Below are positions 42,678 through 51,726 of a stretch of DNA of 64,000 nt, one piece after another. The stretch comes from JAGNXB01 sp964471595 (lineage in GTDB: Bacteria; Bacteroidota; Bacteroidia; Chitinophagales; Saprospiraceae). The stretch is from positions 1 through 64,000 of the forward strand of contig CAYYGN010000009.1 of the NCBI GenBank assembly GCA_964471595.1. Direction: 5' to 3'. The position numbers and the translations under genes are program-made. The notes beneath the pieces are model-generated. The model worked only from the letters and a program-made list of their open reading frames with translations. It did no database searches and was not told where the DNA came from. The stretch's first letter is position 1. Every line of letters starts with the position of its first letter.

Positions 42678-42698
42678 TATTGGTCCCTACCCAACCGG

Positions 42699-42727
42699 CG
42701 AAGGCCTGCCCCTCGGGCGGGCCTTCG
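42699..42727. terminator. Bidirectional terminator between convergent genes
   Basis: CGAAGGCC-t-GCCC pairs with GGGC-g-GGCCTTCG across 42699-42727; T-rich sequence follows on the plus strand. It separates the plus-strand lipoprotein from the minus-strand gene ending at 42732. Confidence 0.65.
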
Positions 42728-42731
42728 TCAT

Positions 42732-43082
42732 TTATTGTCCGGAGGCAGGAGGAAGCGAAGCGAGAAGCTCCCGCCAACCCGGACACCGGGCATCGAGGTG
42801 CTCTGCCAGTTCCTCAGAGCCCGCATCCCCGGCTTCCAGGGGCCAGCCGTTGTCGGTCAGACAGTCGCGGGTCTGGTGAGCGACCCCTTCGAATTCGTCG
42901 AGGAGTGCCATGGCCGGCTCAGGATCCCCGGCCTGCATCAGGGAATCCAATTGACGGTTCATCCGGTCCAGCTCCACCAGACAAGCACACATCCCCTCGC
43001 TCGTGGCTTCGTGATCTTCCTGCCGGCACCCCCACCAAAGAAGGCATCCCGTCACCAGTATGTACATCCCTTTGCGCATCAT
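42732..43082 (-). CDS. Small lipoprotein, unknown
   Basis: 116 residues. Signal with lipobox WWGC (about C19). The remainder is acidic and helical with four further Cys (MCACL, RDC, ARC). No family recognised. The start at 43082 overlaps the M23 stop by 4 nt (ATGA), so it is translationally coupled to that gene and may act with it at the envelope. Confidence 0.65.
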   Translation of the reverse strand: MMRKGMYILVTGCLLWWGCRQEDHEATSEGMCACLVELDRMNRQLDSLMQAGDPEPAMALLDEFEGVAHQTRDCLTDNGWPLEAGDAGSEELAEHLDARCPGWRELLASLPPASGQ

Positions 43083-43783
43083 GGATCCAAGATAAGCATT
43101 GACCCGGAAGGGGATGAAGGGAAGACCAGCGGGGCAGGGTCGGGACAACGGGCTGCCCAAATATCCTCTTCCGCCTCCGGTGCCACACCGGGATAGTCCC
43201 CTTCCCGCGTCCCGGGATCGGGGATGACCTGCAGGTGAAGATGCGGCGGCCAGCCACCGTTTTCGGTATCATCACCCAGATGGCCGATAATCTCCCCCCT
43301 TCTGAAGGAAGATCCCTTGGGGTGGACGGCCAGATCCGCCCTGGAAAGATGCCCCATCAAAAAATACAAGGGGCCCTCCTCCGTTTCGCAGGTGATGATA
43401 ATGACTGCCCCGTAATCCTGAGGTTGCTCCAGATACCCGGTGGAATGGACCACGCCGTCATAGGGTGCATATACGGGCGTACCCGCCGGAGCCCAGACGT
43501 CCAGACCCAAATGCAGGTTGCGAGCTGTGGTGGCGGAATCCCCGAAATGGGGCGATGCCGCGTAAAGCATGCGTCGCTCCAGATATCCGCCCCACCCGGC
43601 CGACGCCCCTTCGCGCCTGAGATGGGCGTTGATCCGCGCCTCCAGATCGGCCATATTCCCGGGTTGCCACCCGGCGAGCAGGGGGCTGTCCCGGCTCAGG
43701 TCGAGCCACGCCATGCATTCGGGACCCAGAGCGGGGCCCATCACGGGAAAGGCGGGCCATTGGGGAGGCCATTGTACCGACAT
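43079..43783 (-). CDS. M23 (LytM)-like metallopeptidase domain protein without signal peptide
   Basis: 234 residues. LytM signature: HLGLD (about 91-95; HxxxD zinc motif), YGAVIII, MGHLS and HLHLQ (about 177-181; HxH). All four zinc ligands are present. No signal peptide or membrane helix is visible, unlike typical cell-wall endopeptidases. Cytoplasmic LytM-like domains of this type occur fused to aminotransferases in other bacteria; here it is stand-alone and coupled to a small lipoprotein. It may therefore not act on the wall. Confidence 0.8.
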   Translation of the reverse strand: MSVQWPPQWPAFPVMGPALGPECMAWLDLSRDSPLLAGWQPGNMADLEARINAHLRREGASAGWGGYLERRMLYAASPHFGDSATTARNLHLGLDVWAPAGTPVYAPYDGVVHSTGYLEQPQDYGAVIIITCETEEGPLYFLMGHLSRADLAVHPKGSSFRRGEIIGHLGDDTENGGWPPHLHLQVIPDPGTREGDYPGVAPEAEEDIWAARCPDPAPLVFPSSPSGSMLILDP

Positions 43784-43822
43784 GGACGATCTTTGGGTTC
43801 AAAGTAAAGAAGGCCTTTCCGA

Positions 43823-44548
43823 ATGGCCAAATCATCCGTATTCCCAGATCCCCGCCTGGCCGGCGCCAAAGGTATCGTCGCAGTGGGCGGATCGCTTACG
43901 CCGGAAATCCTGATTGATGCCTATATCCACGGGATTTTTCCCTGGTTCAACCCGGGCGAGATACCTATGTGGTGGAGCCCGGATCCCCGGTATGTGGTCT
44001 TTCCGGATCGCGTCAAGGTGTCTGGGAGCATGCGGGCGCTGCTCCGCAAAGCGCCCTGGACCGTCACCCTGGACACATCCTTTGACGAGGTCATCCGTGC
44101 TTGTGCCGGACCTTCTCTCGGACGCAGGGAGGAGGGTACCTGGATATCAGCGTCATTCATCGAAGCCTACCATCAACTTCATCTACAGGGCTTCGCGCAC
44201 AGTCTGGAAGTGCGGGATGACGGGCACCTGATCGCGGGATTGTACGGAGTCAGCCTGGGTTCTTTCTTTTTTGGGGAAAGCATGTTCACCCGGGTCTCCA
44301 ATGCTTCCAAATACGGGTTTGTCCATCTGGCGCAGCTGCTCAAGGCTCGGGGATTTTTGTTGATTGATGGCCAGGTTGCCACCGACCATCTGATCAGTTT
44401 GGGCGCCGAACCCATGCCGCGGGATACTTTTCTCGACTTGTTGGAAAAAGAGGCCTGGACCCTGACGCACCGCGGCAGTTGGACCTCCTGGATAGCCGAC
44501 TCCCCACCGGACACGGAATCCGGTCGGGATTCGCGCTCTCTGTTGTGA
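43823..44548 (+). CDS. aat: Leucyl/phenylalanyl-tRNA--protein transferase
   Basis: 241 residues. Conserved core motifs: GIFPWF (about 37-42), WWSPDPR, then LYGVSLGSFFFGESMFTRVSNASK-like block (about 139-161) and IDGQVATDHL. It attaches Leu/Phe to N-terminal Lys/Arg to mark proteins for ClpAP in the N-end rule pathway. Divergent from the M23 gene with 39 nt between starts. A C-terminal extension of ~25 polar residues is probably unstructured. Confidence 0.94.
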   Translation: MAKSSVFPDPRLAGAKGIVAVGGSLTPEILIDAYIHGIFPWFNPGEIPMWWSPDPRYVVFPDRVKVSGSMRALLRKAPWTVTLDTSFDEVIRACAGPSLGRREEGTWISASFIEAYHQLHLQGFAHSLEVRDDGHLIAGLYGVSLGSFFFGESMFTRVSNASKYGFVHLAQLLKARGFLLIDGQVATDHLISLGAEPMPRDTFLDLLEKEAWTLTHRGSWTSWIADSPPDTESGRDSRSLL

Positions 44549-44615
44549 TGATGTCCGCATCTCCGGAATGGCTTACTTTAGATCCGGAAGGCCATCAGGA
44601 GGGCCTCGCCAGACA

Positions 44616-45737
44616 ATGAAGGGGATACAAATGGAAAGGCGGATTATGTGGTGGTGGTGCATCCTGATGATGGTGGCTGGATTACCCGGAAATGCCCGGG
44701 CGCAATCCGGCCCTCAACCTGTTGCCCCGCCCGGAGTGTTTTACGCCCAACTGGCCGTGCACCACGGGTTCATCCTCGTTCACAGCAGGGATCTGGTGCC
44801 GGTGAGACATTCCAACCCCTCCGGGATTACCCTGGACCTGGGCCTGCACCGGCTGTCCCGCCAGGCATGGCAGCATTGCCTTTGTTTTCCAATGTCGGGA
44901 TTGTCCCTGGGATTTTGGGATTTCGATCAACCGGATATTCTCGGTCAGGCCCTGACGGCCCAGATATATGTCGAACCGCTTTTCGCCCCGGGCAAGCGGT
45001 TCAGCTTTTCGGTACGCGGCGGATTGGGTGCAGCATGGGCCAATCGTCCCTTTCACCCTGTCAACAACCCGCTCAATCAGGGGTACAGTACCCCTCTGGG
45101 TATCTCGGCCCAGTTCGGGGCGGTCCTCCATTACCGCATGGCACCGTCATGGAGGGCACAGGCAGGATTTCTGTACAACCACATTTCCAACGGCGGTGTC
45201 CGCGAACCCAACAAGGGGATCAACTGGCCGGCCGGAATGGCAGGCATTGCCTGGTACCCGCATCCACCTGTTTTCGACCGTCCGGAGGTACGTCCCTGGA
45301 GGGAGTCAGGGCCACCTGCCCGCAGGCTGGACATCCAGTTCTTTTTGGGATTTCAGGAGCCGGAAAGCAAAACGTATCTCTTCAGTCCCGGCATCGAAGC
45401 GAGAGTCAGCCGGCAGGTATCTCGCATCAGTGCCCTGTCGGCCGGGGCGGAATGGGTCTTCCACAACGGTGCCCGATTCCGCATGGCCCGCGATAGTATA
45501 AACGTAAGCCCAATGCAGGTGGGGCTTTCAGTCGGACATGAATTCTTACTGGGCAAATTCATTTTTACCCAACAACTGGGGGTATATGTTTTCAGGCCCT
45601 ACCGGGTGAAGGACGATCTGTTTCAGCGATATTCCCTGTTGTATGCCTGGAAACGGAACGTGTATGTAGGCACTTCCCTGAAAGTATATCGCCATATCGC
45701 CGACCTGCTGGATATTCGGGCGGGGTGGTCTTTTTGA
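44616..45737 (+). CDS. PagL-like lipid A 3-O-deacylase / acyloxyacyl hydrolase family protein
   Basis: About 373 residues from ATG 44616 (ATG 44631 is equally possible). Signal peptide ends near ARAQ. Outer-membrane barrel with the PagL catalytic signature around 45178-45210: His and Ser in NHISNGGVREPNKG (PagL H126/S128 equivalents), followed by NWP. The protein is about twice the length of Pseudomonas PagL, with a second predicted barrel-like half. It would remove an acyl chain from lipid A in the outer membrane. Confidence 0.78.
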   Translation: MKGIQMERRIMWWWCILMMVAGLPGNARAQSGPQPVAPPGVFYAQLAVHHGFILVHSRDLVPVRHSNPSGITLDLGLHRLSRQAWQHCLCFPMSGLSLGFWDFDQPDILGQALTAQIYVEPLFAPGKRFSFSVRGGLGAAWANRPFHPVNNPLNQGYSTPLGISAQFGAVLHYRMAPSWRAQAGFLYNHISNGGVREPNKGINWPAGMAGIAWYPHPPVFDRPEVRPWRESGPPARRLDIQFFLGFQEPESKTYLFSPGIEARVSRQVSRISALSAGAEWVFHNGARFRMARDSINVSPMQVGLSVGHEFLLGKFIFTQQLGVYVFRPYRVKDDLFQRYSLLYAWKRNVYVGTSLKVYRHIADLLDIRAGWSF

Positions 45738-45745
45738 CCATCCCG

Positions 45746-48700
45746 TCAGGGTTTGGGTTTCACCCGTATCACATCCAGTCCCTCCTCCCGGATTTGCCGG
45801 TTGAACCTGACGAGATCGCCGGTTCGCACAGTGTCCCAATCCGCCAGACTGGCGTTGATGTCACGGACCAACGCATCCCGCACCTCCACCGCCTGACGGG
45901 TCGGACGGTAGGGACCTTGTCGCATCAGGCTGTTCAGATGAGCCAGTTTGTTGGTCAACCGGATCGGAAAGTTGAGGGGATCCTGCGGGCTTTCGTTCTT
46001 CGTTTGGTACAACCGCATTTCGACATGGGTCATCGAGCTGTCGATCCGGCCGGCCAGGTTTTTCAGCGTATCGCTGAGGCTGTCCGGCTCGTAACGCGCC
46101 ATCCACTGATGCATCTGTTGCCTGATCTCCCGGATTTCACCGAGAGCCCGGTGCGCCTCTCCGACTTTGGCATTGACTTCCGAAAGAAACCGGAACTGGT
46201 CCTGCAGGGCAACGGTGTCATGAGGGATGCGCGGATCCGGGAGCACCCTGAATTGCCGGATAAGTGTGTCCGTGCTGTGGATGATGCGCAGGGAATACAT
46301 TCCCGGGAGGGCGACCGGGCCGTCCAGGGTGGCCCACCACAGGATCATGCCCTCAAATCCTTGCGAAGGAGGGTATTGCAAGTCCCAGGAAAAATGATTG
46401 GCGCCGGAGGTGACCTCCAGTTTTTCTTCCTTGGGCTTTCTGTGGGTGCCCCAGGAGCGGATGACTTCGCCCTGCGTATCGAGGACCTGGAAGTCAAACG
46501 TGTCTTTTTCCCAATCCTTCGGGACATGAAAATGGGCTTTTAGACCCGCAGGGTGATTGGTGCCCGCTCCGGGAGGGGACAGGGTGGCCGAGCCCGGGAC
46601 ACGGTACACGTCCCTGGGGGGAAATAGGGTCAGGCCGACCCGGTCCTTGACCAGTCCCGGTATCCGCAAAGGGGCCAGGTCGTCCATGATCCAAAGCCCC
46701 CTGCCTTGCGTTGCGACGATCAGGGCGCCGTCCTTCAGAGTGAGATCAGTGACCGGTACCACAGGAAGATTCTGCTGGAAGGGATGCCACCGACCGCCGT
46801 CATCCACAGAGACATACAAGCCGGATTCGGTCCCGGCAAACAAAAGGCCCTGACGATCGGGATCCGCCCTGACCACCCGTGTGAAGTGCTCCATGTCGAT
46901 GCCGGTGGTGATAGCGGTCCAGGTGTGGCCGTAATCGCGGGTGCGGTAGAGATAGGGTCGGTAATCCCCGGATTTGTAACGCGTCGCGGCCACGTAGCAA
47001 CCGGCAGGATCATGCGGATCGGGTTCCAGGGCATTGATCTGGGCCCATTCGGGCAGATCCGGAGGTGTGACGTTTTGCCAGGGCGCCCCTTCACCCTTTC
47101 GCACCCAGACCAATCCGTCATCCGAGCCCGCCCACAGCACGCCCTGCGTCCGGGGGGATTCGGCGATGGCAAAAAGGGTGCAGTAATATTCCACCGAAGT
47201 GTTGTCTCTCGTGATAGGACCGCCGGATGGACCCATCCGGGTGCTGTCATTGCGCGTCAGGTCGGGGCTGATCACTTCCCAGGACTCCCCCTGGTCGCGG
47301 CTGCGGTGAAGAACATGCGAACCGGCATACAACACATCGGGATCATGCCGGGAAAAGAGAATCGGGAAATTCCACTGGAAGCGGTAACGCATGCCCTCCA
47401 CGCCATGCCCCATCGGATTGTCGGGCCACACACTGACCACCCTCGACAATCCTGTACGATGGTCCAGGCGCTGGATGAATCCGCCATAGCAACCACCAAA
47501 AACAATCTCGGGATCGTCGGGCTTCGGGGCAATGTGTCCGCATTCACAGCCTGCGGTTTCTTCCCAATGCCGTTCCGTGATGGCGCCTTCAAAACTGCGG
47601 TGCTGGATCCGTATGGTGGTGTTGTCCTGTTGGGCGGCATAGATGCGGAAAGGAAAATGATCATCCGTCACCACGCGGTAAAATTGGGCCGTCGGCTGGT
47701 TGTGATACGTCGTCCATGTCTCTCCGCCATCATAGGTCACCTGCGCGCCGCCGTCATCGCCAATGATCATTCGCCTGGGGTCCTCGGGGGCGATCCACAG
47801 GTCGTGATGGTCGCCGTGGGGAGCGTAGTGACTGGAAAAGGTTTTTCCGCCGTCCCTGGATAAATGATAGGCGACATTGACCACGTACACCTTGTCCGCA
47901 TCCACAGGATCGGCATAGATCCTGGTGTAATACCAGGCTCGCTGACGCAAATTGCGGTCGCTGTTGGTTTTGGTCCAGGTCTGGCCTCCGTCATCCGAAC
48001 GGAATACACCTCCCGACTGGCTTTCAAGGATCACCCAGATCCGGTCGGGACGCACCGGAGACACGGCTATGCCGATGATCCCGATCGTATCGGCCGGCAA
48101 GCCTTTGTGGCGCGTGATCTCGATCCAGGTCTCTCCGCTGTCCGTGCTTTTCCATAATCCCGATCCCGGTCCGCCTGATGAAAAATGATGGGGAGAACGG
48201 CGCACATTCCAGGTGCTGGCATACAGGATCCGGGGATTGGTGGGGTCCATGCACAGGTCCACCGCCCCCGCCTCATCGGAGGCGAAAAGTACCTTTCGCC
48301 AATGGCGGCCTCCGTCGGTGCTTTTGTACACCCCGCGTTCCGGGCCCGGCCGGTAAAGGTCGCCCATGACGGCCGCAAAGACCACCATGGGATCCCTGGG
48401 ATGTATGCGGAGTCGCGCGATGTGTCGCGATGAATCCAGCCCGGCCTTTTGCCAGGTCCTGCCGGCATCTTCCGATCGCCATACCCCGTATCCGAAGGAA
48501 ACATTCCCCCGGACCGTTTTTTCTCCGCCTCCGGCATACAACACATTGGGGTCGGAGGCAGCCACGGCGATGGCCCCTATGCTACCGCCAAAAAATCCGT
48601 CGCTGATGTTTTTCCAGGAGCGACCGCCATCCGTGGTTTTCCACACGCCTCCTCCGGTGGCGCCGAAATAAAACAAATTGGGTTTGCCCGGGACACCGGC

Positions 48701-48865
48701 AACCGCACAGGAACGCCCACCGCGATAAGGGCCCAGTTCGCGGAACGTAAGGCCATCCGTGTACGGCGTCGGGTCCGGTACTGGCTTTCCCCGGGTTTGA
48801 CCGGCCAGCGAGGAGATCATGGTCCACAGAGCCAGACCCAAAAGGAAATGACGGTAAATACGCAT
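45746..48865 (-). CDS. Secreted sortilin-like BNR/Asp-box repeat protein
   Basis: 1039 residues from ATG 48865. Signal peptide (about 1-22). It has about ten Asp-box motifs (TDGGRSWK, EDAGRTWQ, TDGGRHWR, TDSGETWI, DDGGQTWT, RDGGKTFS, YDGGETWT, RDQGESWE, RDYGHTWT, VDDGGRW), consistent with one or two VPS10/sortilin-like beta-propellers (about 40-720). After it come an Ig-like region and a C-terminal helical segment (about 880-1000). Often named 'glycosyl hydrolase' in databases, but catalytic residues of sialidases are not evident. Likely periplasmic or surface; no T9SS tail. Confidence 0.85.
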   Translation of the reverse strand: MRIYRHFLLGLALWTMISSLAGQTRGKPVPDPTPYTDGLTFRELGPYRGGRSCAVAGVPGKPNLFYFGATGGGVWKTTDGGRSWKNISDGFFGGSIGAIAVAASDPNVLYAGGGEKTVRGNVSFGYGVWRSEDAGRTWQKAGLDSSRHIARLRIHPRDPMVVFAAVMGDLYRPGPERGVYKSTDGGRHWRKVLFASDEAGAVDLCMDPTNPRILYASTWNVRRSPHHFSSGGPGSGLWKSTDSGETWIEITRHKGLPADTIGIIGIAVSPVRPDRIWVILESQSGGVFRSDDGGQTWTKTNSDRNLRQRAWYYTRIYADPVDADKVYVVNVAYHLSRDGGKTFSSHYAPHGDHHDLWIAPEDPRRMIIGDDGGAQVTYDGGETWTTYHNQPTAQFYRVVTDDHFPFRIYAAQQDNTTIRIQHRSFEGAITERHWEETAGCECGHIAPKPDDPEIVFGGCYGGFIQRLDHRTGLSRVVSVWPDNPMGHGVEGMRYRFQWNFPILFSRHDPDVLYAGSHVLHRSRDQGESWEVISPDLTRNDSTRMGPSGGPITRDNTSVEYYCTLFAIAESPRTQGVLWAGSDDGLVWVRKGEGAPWQNVTPPDLPEWAQINALEPDPHDPAGCYVAATRYKSGDYRPYLYRTRDYGHTWTAITTGIDMEHFTRVVRADPDRQGLLFAGTESGLYVSVDDGGRWHPFQQNLPVVPVTDLTLKDGALIVATQGRGLWIMDDLAPLRIPGLVKDRVGLTLFPPRDVYRVPGSATLSPPGAGTNHPAGLKAHFHVPKDWEKDTFDFQVLDTQGEVIRSWGTHRKPKEEKLEVTSGANHFSWDLQYPPSQGFEGMILWWATLDGPVALPGMYSLRIIHSTDTLIRQFRVLPDPRIPHDTVALQDQFRFLSEVNAKVGEAHRALGEIREIRQQMHQWMARYEPDSLSDTLKNLAGRIDSSMTHVEMRLYQTKNESPQDPLNFPIRLTNKLAHLNSLMRQGPYRPTRQAVEVRDALVRDINASLADWDTVRTGDLVRFNRQIREEGLDVIRVKPKP

Positions 48866-49034
48866 GGACATCATTGGCATGTACAAGGCAATGCATTACC
48901 GGGCACCTTTGGGGAAAGGGGGTCATTTCCTCTTGGGCGGCAATGTTTTCAAAGGGTGCGCAAGGCCATGGAAAGGTAAAGGATAATGAACACATGTCCT
49001 TCATCCTGCCATTCTGTGTCATACCGGATACCCC

Positions 49035-49042
49035 TATTTTTG
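49035..49042 (+). promoter_or_regulatory. -7 element of the gamma-glutamyltransferase gene
   Basis: TATTTTTG matches TAnnTTTG; ATG 49062 follows after 19 nt. No -33 TTTG. Confidence 0.45.
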
Positions 49043-49061
49043 TCCGTTCTTGATCCGGGCT

Positions 49062-50552
49062 ATGAAAAAATCCTTTGCCATTGCGGCCGGCCATCCAAAG
49101 ACGACCGAAGCGGCTGCCTGTGTGCTTCGTGATGGCGGCAATGCCGTCGATGCGGCCATTGCGGCTTATTGGACGGCCTGTGTGGCCGAACCTTGCATGG
49201 GGGGTGCCGGTGCGGGCGGATTCGCCCTGGTGTCATCGGAAGGTGCCACTCCTGTCCTCTTCGACTTCTTCGGCCAGACTCCTTTGAACCTGCCCGATGC
49301 CGGTGTGGATTTCCGCCCCGTTGAAGTGGATTTTTCCGACACCCGTGAAACCTACTACATCGGCAGCGGATCAATCGCGGTTCCCGGAGCAGTGGCCGGC
49401 ATGTTCGCCATGTGGCGCAGATATGGCTCCCGCCCCATGAAGGTGCTTGCGGAGCCGGGCATCGAGGCCGCTCGGGAGGGGGTAGCCTTGGATGCTTTTC
49501 AGGCGCACGATCTCTATCTGCTCCGTGATTTTGTCGGAGACACTCCGCATGGACGCCGATTGTTCTACCGGGAAGGCCTGGTGAAAGGAGAAGGAGAGGT
49601 GATCGTTCTGCCTGCCTGGGCCGATTATCTCGAATATCTGGCCCGTCATGACGAACGTGCCTTCTATGAGGACGAACCGTCCCGGCATCTGGTCAATGAT
49701 CACAGCGGGCACCTCACCCCACAGGATCTTAGCGGTTACCAGGTATTGGAGGGTCCGCCACATGCCGTTTCATTCAGGGGGCATCGGGTCTTTTTGAACC
49801 CACCACCCTCACCGGGAGGGATGTATCTGGCTGTTTTGCTCCGAGAGATGGAAGAATGGCCGGATGAACGGCTCGCCCACGACGAGACCTTTGCAAAAAG
49901 CTGGGAGGAGTTGTGTGCTCGTCTTCATTGTGCCGCCGGGGATCCCCGATCCCTTCATCTTGTTTGGGAAGGCCTGTTGCCCAACGGATCGGGACCTCCT
50001 CACAAAAGAGGCAGCACATCCCATATCAGTATCCTGGATGGCAGGGGAAATGCCGTCAGCATGACGTTTTCCATCGGCGAAGGTTCCGGCTACTTCATAC
50101 CCGGGACGGATATTCAAATGAACAATTTCCTGGGAGAGCCCGCTTTGCTGCCCGGAGGGCCGTTCAGTTGGCAACCGGCAACCAGGTTGGGTTCGATGAT
50201 GGCCCCCATCCTGGCCGGCCCTGTAGGCGAAAGGATCAACCTGGCGATGGGGACAGGCGGTGCAGCGCGGATCCCGTTTGTGCTGGCGCAGGTCATCCGG
50301 CAATTGTGGGGATGTCAGCGCGCACTCCCGGATGCCATTGCCGCACCCCGTCTGCATCGCGACCGCGATACCCTTCATCTGGAGCCCGGTTGGCCGGATG
50401 CCGTATTGGCCGGCCCGTACACCGTACCGCACAACTGCTGGCAAGGTCCTTCCATGTTTTTTGGTGGGGTCAATGCCGTACACTGCAGGACAGACGGTTT
50501 GCAGGCTGTCGGCGATTTCCGCAGATCGGGGGCAAGTCAGGTAGGCGCATAA
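49062..50552 (+). CDS. ggt: Gamma-glutamyltransferase family protein
   Basis: 496 residues. Ntn-hydrolase: the autoprocessing Thr is T319 in GSTSHISILD, preceded by the large-subunit features GGNAVDAA and GGAGAGGF and followed by MNNFLGE and the glycine pair before RLGSMMAP. It cleaves or transfers gamma-glutamyl groups from glutathione-like substrates. No signal peptide is visible from ATG 49062, so it looks cytoplasmic, unlike E. coli GGT; an in-frame ATG at 49050 adds only four residues. A strong terminator follows. Confidence 0.87.
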   Translation: MKKSFAIAAGHPKTTEAAACVLRDGGNAVDAAIAAYWTACVAEPCMGGAGAGGFALVSSEGATPVLFDFFGQTPLNLPDAGVDFRPVEVDFSDTRETYYIGSGSIAVPGAVAGMFAMWRRYGSRPMKVLAEPGIEAAREGVALDAFQAHDLYLLRDFVGDTPHGRRLFYREGLVKGEGEVIVLPAWADYLEYLARHDERAFYEDEPSRHLVNDHSGHLTPQDLSGYQVLEGPPHAVSFRGHRVFLNPPPSPGGMYLAVLLREMEEWPDERLAHDETFAKSWEELCARLHCAAGDPRSLHLVWEGLLPNGSGPPHKRGSTSHISILDGRGNAVSMTFSIGEGSGYFIPGTDIQMNNFLGEPALLPGGPFSWQPATRLGSMMAPILAGPVGERINLAMGTGGAARIPFVLAQVIRQLWGCQRALPDAIAAPRLHRDRDTLHLEPGWPDAVLAGPYTVPHNCWQGPSMFFGGVNAVHCRTDGLQAVGDFRRSGASQVGA

Positions 50553-50584
50553 AAAAACCGGCCTGGAGAGGGGCCGGTTTTTTT
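50551..50584. terminator. Bidirectional terminator between ggt and the coiled-coil gene
   Basis: AAAAAAACCGGCC (50551-50563) pairs with GGCCGGTTTTTTT (50572-50584); A and T runs on both sides serve both convergent genes. Confidence 0.8.
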
Positions 50585-50602
50585 ATCCTTCGCAGGAAAA
50601 GA

Positions 50603-51583
50603 TCAGCGCAGCTTGAACGTACTGGCGCCTGTGAGATAACCTTTGTTGTAAACCTCCACCTGATAAACACCTTTTTCCAGGGTGATCCCGGGATCCCAGG
50701 CCAGGCAGGTGTTGACCGACTGTTGGTTGTAATCAAAGGACTTGGTCACGGTAAACCTGACTTCATCCCCTTCAGCCGTTGTCAGAATACCGGATCCCAT
50801 ATCATCCATGGCAATGGTCTGGCCCAGCGGGGATATGATGCGGATATAAAAGACTTCGTTGCCCGGTTCAGCGACATCGTTGGCGCCGGCATCAAAACAA
50901 ACTTTGAGCCGGTCAATATTGTCGGCATAACGCTTCCTGGATTCCTTGCCGGAGTCATTGACTTTGTAGCCGTTGACCTCAATGTTGGTCACTGGAATGA
51001 CGCTGGCCTTGTTGACCTTGGCACTGAGTACGACATTCTGGCTTTCCAGTTTGGCTTTTTCGGACGTCAGGGCTGTACGGGCAGCGGAGAGGTCTTCATT
51101 CTGACGAACCTGTTGGGTGAGGTTTTCTTCCAGGCTGCGCTTCTCTTCGCCCAGTTTGACATTCTCTTCGGTGAGAAGGGCATTTTGCTCCCGCAAAGCA
51201 TCCAACTCGGCGAGATAGGCCTCCGCCTGAACCTCCAGGTCACGAAGCCGCGATTTGATCGAACTGTAGTCTTTGGTTGTGCGGATCATGCGGGCGATCT
51301 CGTCTTTCTGTGTCCGCAACTCCTCCTTCTGTTTATCGATCAGAAGGTTCATCTCTTCGTTGTCGCTACGCATCTCTTCCAATTGGGAAAGCGTCTCGTA
51401 GTACTGCTTTTCCAATTCCATGTTCAACTTCTCGGCTTCGGCAATGTCCTCCGTTTGGGTTTCGATCGTTTTCTCGTTTTGATACTTGTCGTAAAAGAGC
51501 CAGGCATTGAGACCCAACAGCGCGATGATGACCAGGATACCGATGTTCATCCAGCGCGAGGAATTTGATTTGGGGGAATTCAT
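50603..51583 (-). CDS. Membrane-anchored coiled-coil protein, unknown
   Basis: 326 residues. A short cytoplasmic N-terminus, one membrane helix (about 12-32), a long coiled coil rich in Glu/Lys/Leu heptads (about 38-185) and a C-terminal beta domain (about 195-326) with ITNIEVNGYKV-like strands. The layout fits a periplasmic elongated protein tethered to the inner membrane. No known family recognised. ATG 51583 is chosen; a -7 element (51642-51649) lies 58 nt upstream on this strand. Confidence 0.75.
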   Translation of the reverse strand: MNSPKSNSSRWMNIGILVIIALLGLNAWLFYDKYQNEKTIETQTEDIAEAEKLNMELEKQYYETLSQLEEMRSDNEEMNLLIDKQKEELRTQKDEIARMIRTTKDYSSIKSRLRDLEVQAEAYLAELDALREQNALLTEENVKLGEEKRSLEENLTQQVRQNEDLSAARTALTSEKAKLESQNVVLSAKVNKASVIPVTNIEVNGYKVNDSGKESRKRYADNIDRLKVCFDAGANDVAEPGNEVFYIRIISPLGQTIAMDDMGSGILTTAEGDEVRFTVTKSFDYNQQSVNTCLAWDPGITLEKGVYQVEVYNKGYLTGASTFKLR

Positions 51584-51641
51584 GGTCGTGGTTTTGATGA
51601 GTGTTCGTAAAACGCGGCAAACCATTGTCATATTGCCTGCA

Positions 51642-51649
51642 CAAATCTA
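51642..51649 (-). promoter_or_regulatory. -7 element of the coiled-coil gene
   Basis: Minus-strand TAGATTTG matches TAnnTTTG. No -33 TTTG at the expected distance. Confidence 0.45.
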
Positions 51650-51726
51650 CCATATGTTTGGCGCATGCCGATACGGTGGGAAAAACATGGCCATTGGCTA
51701 TCTTAATGCGCCAAACACAAGCCATG

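Noticed and set aside
49913..51568. 551-codon plus-strand open frame
   Set aside because: Begins inside ggt in another frame, crosses a strong bidirectional terminator and continues antisense to the coiled-coil gene; no family motif.
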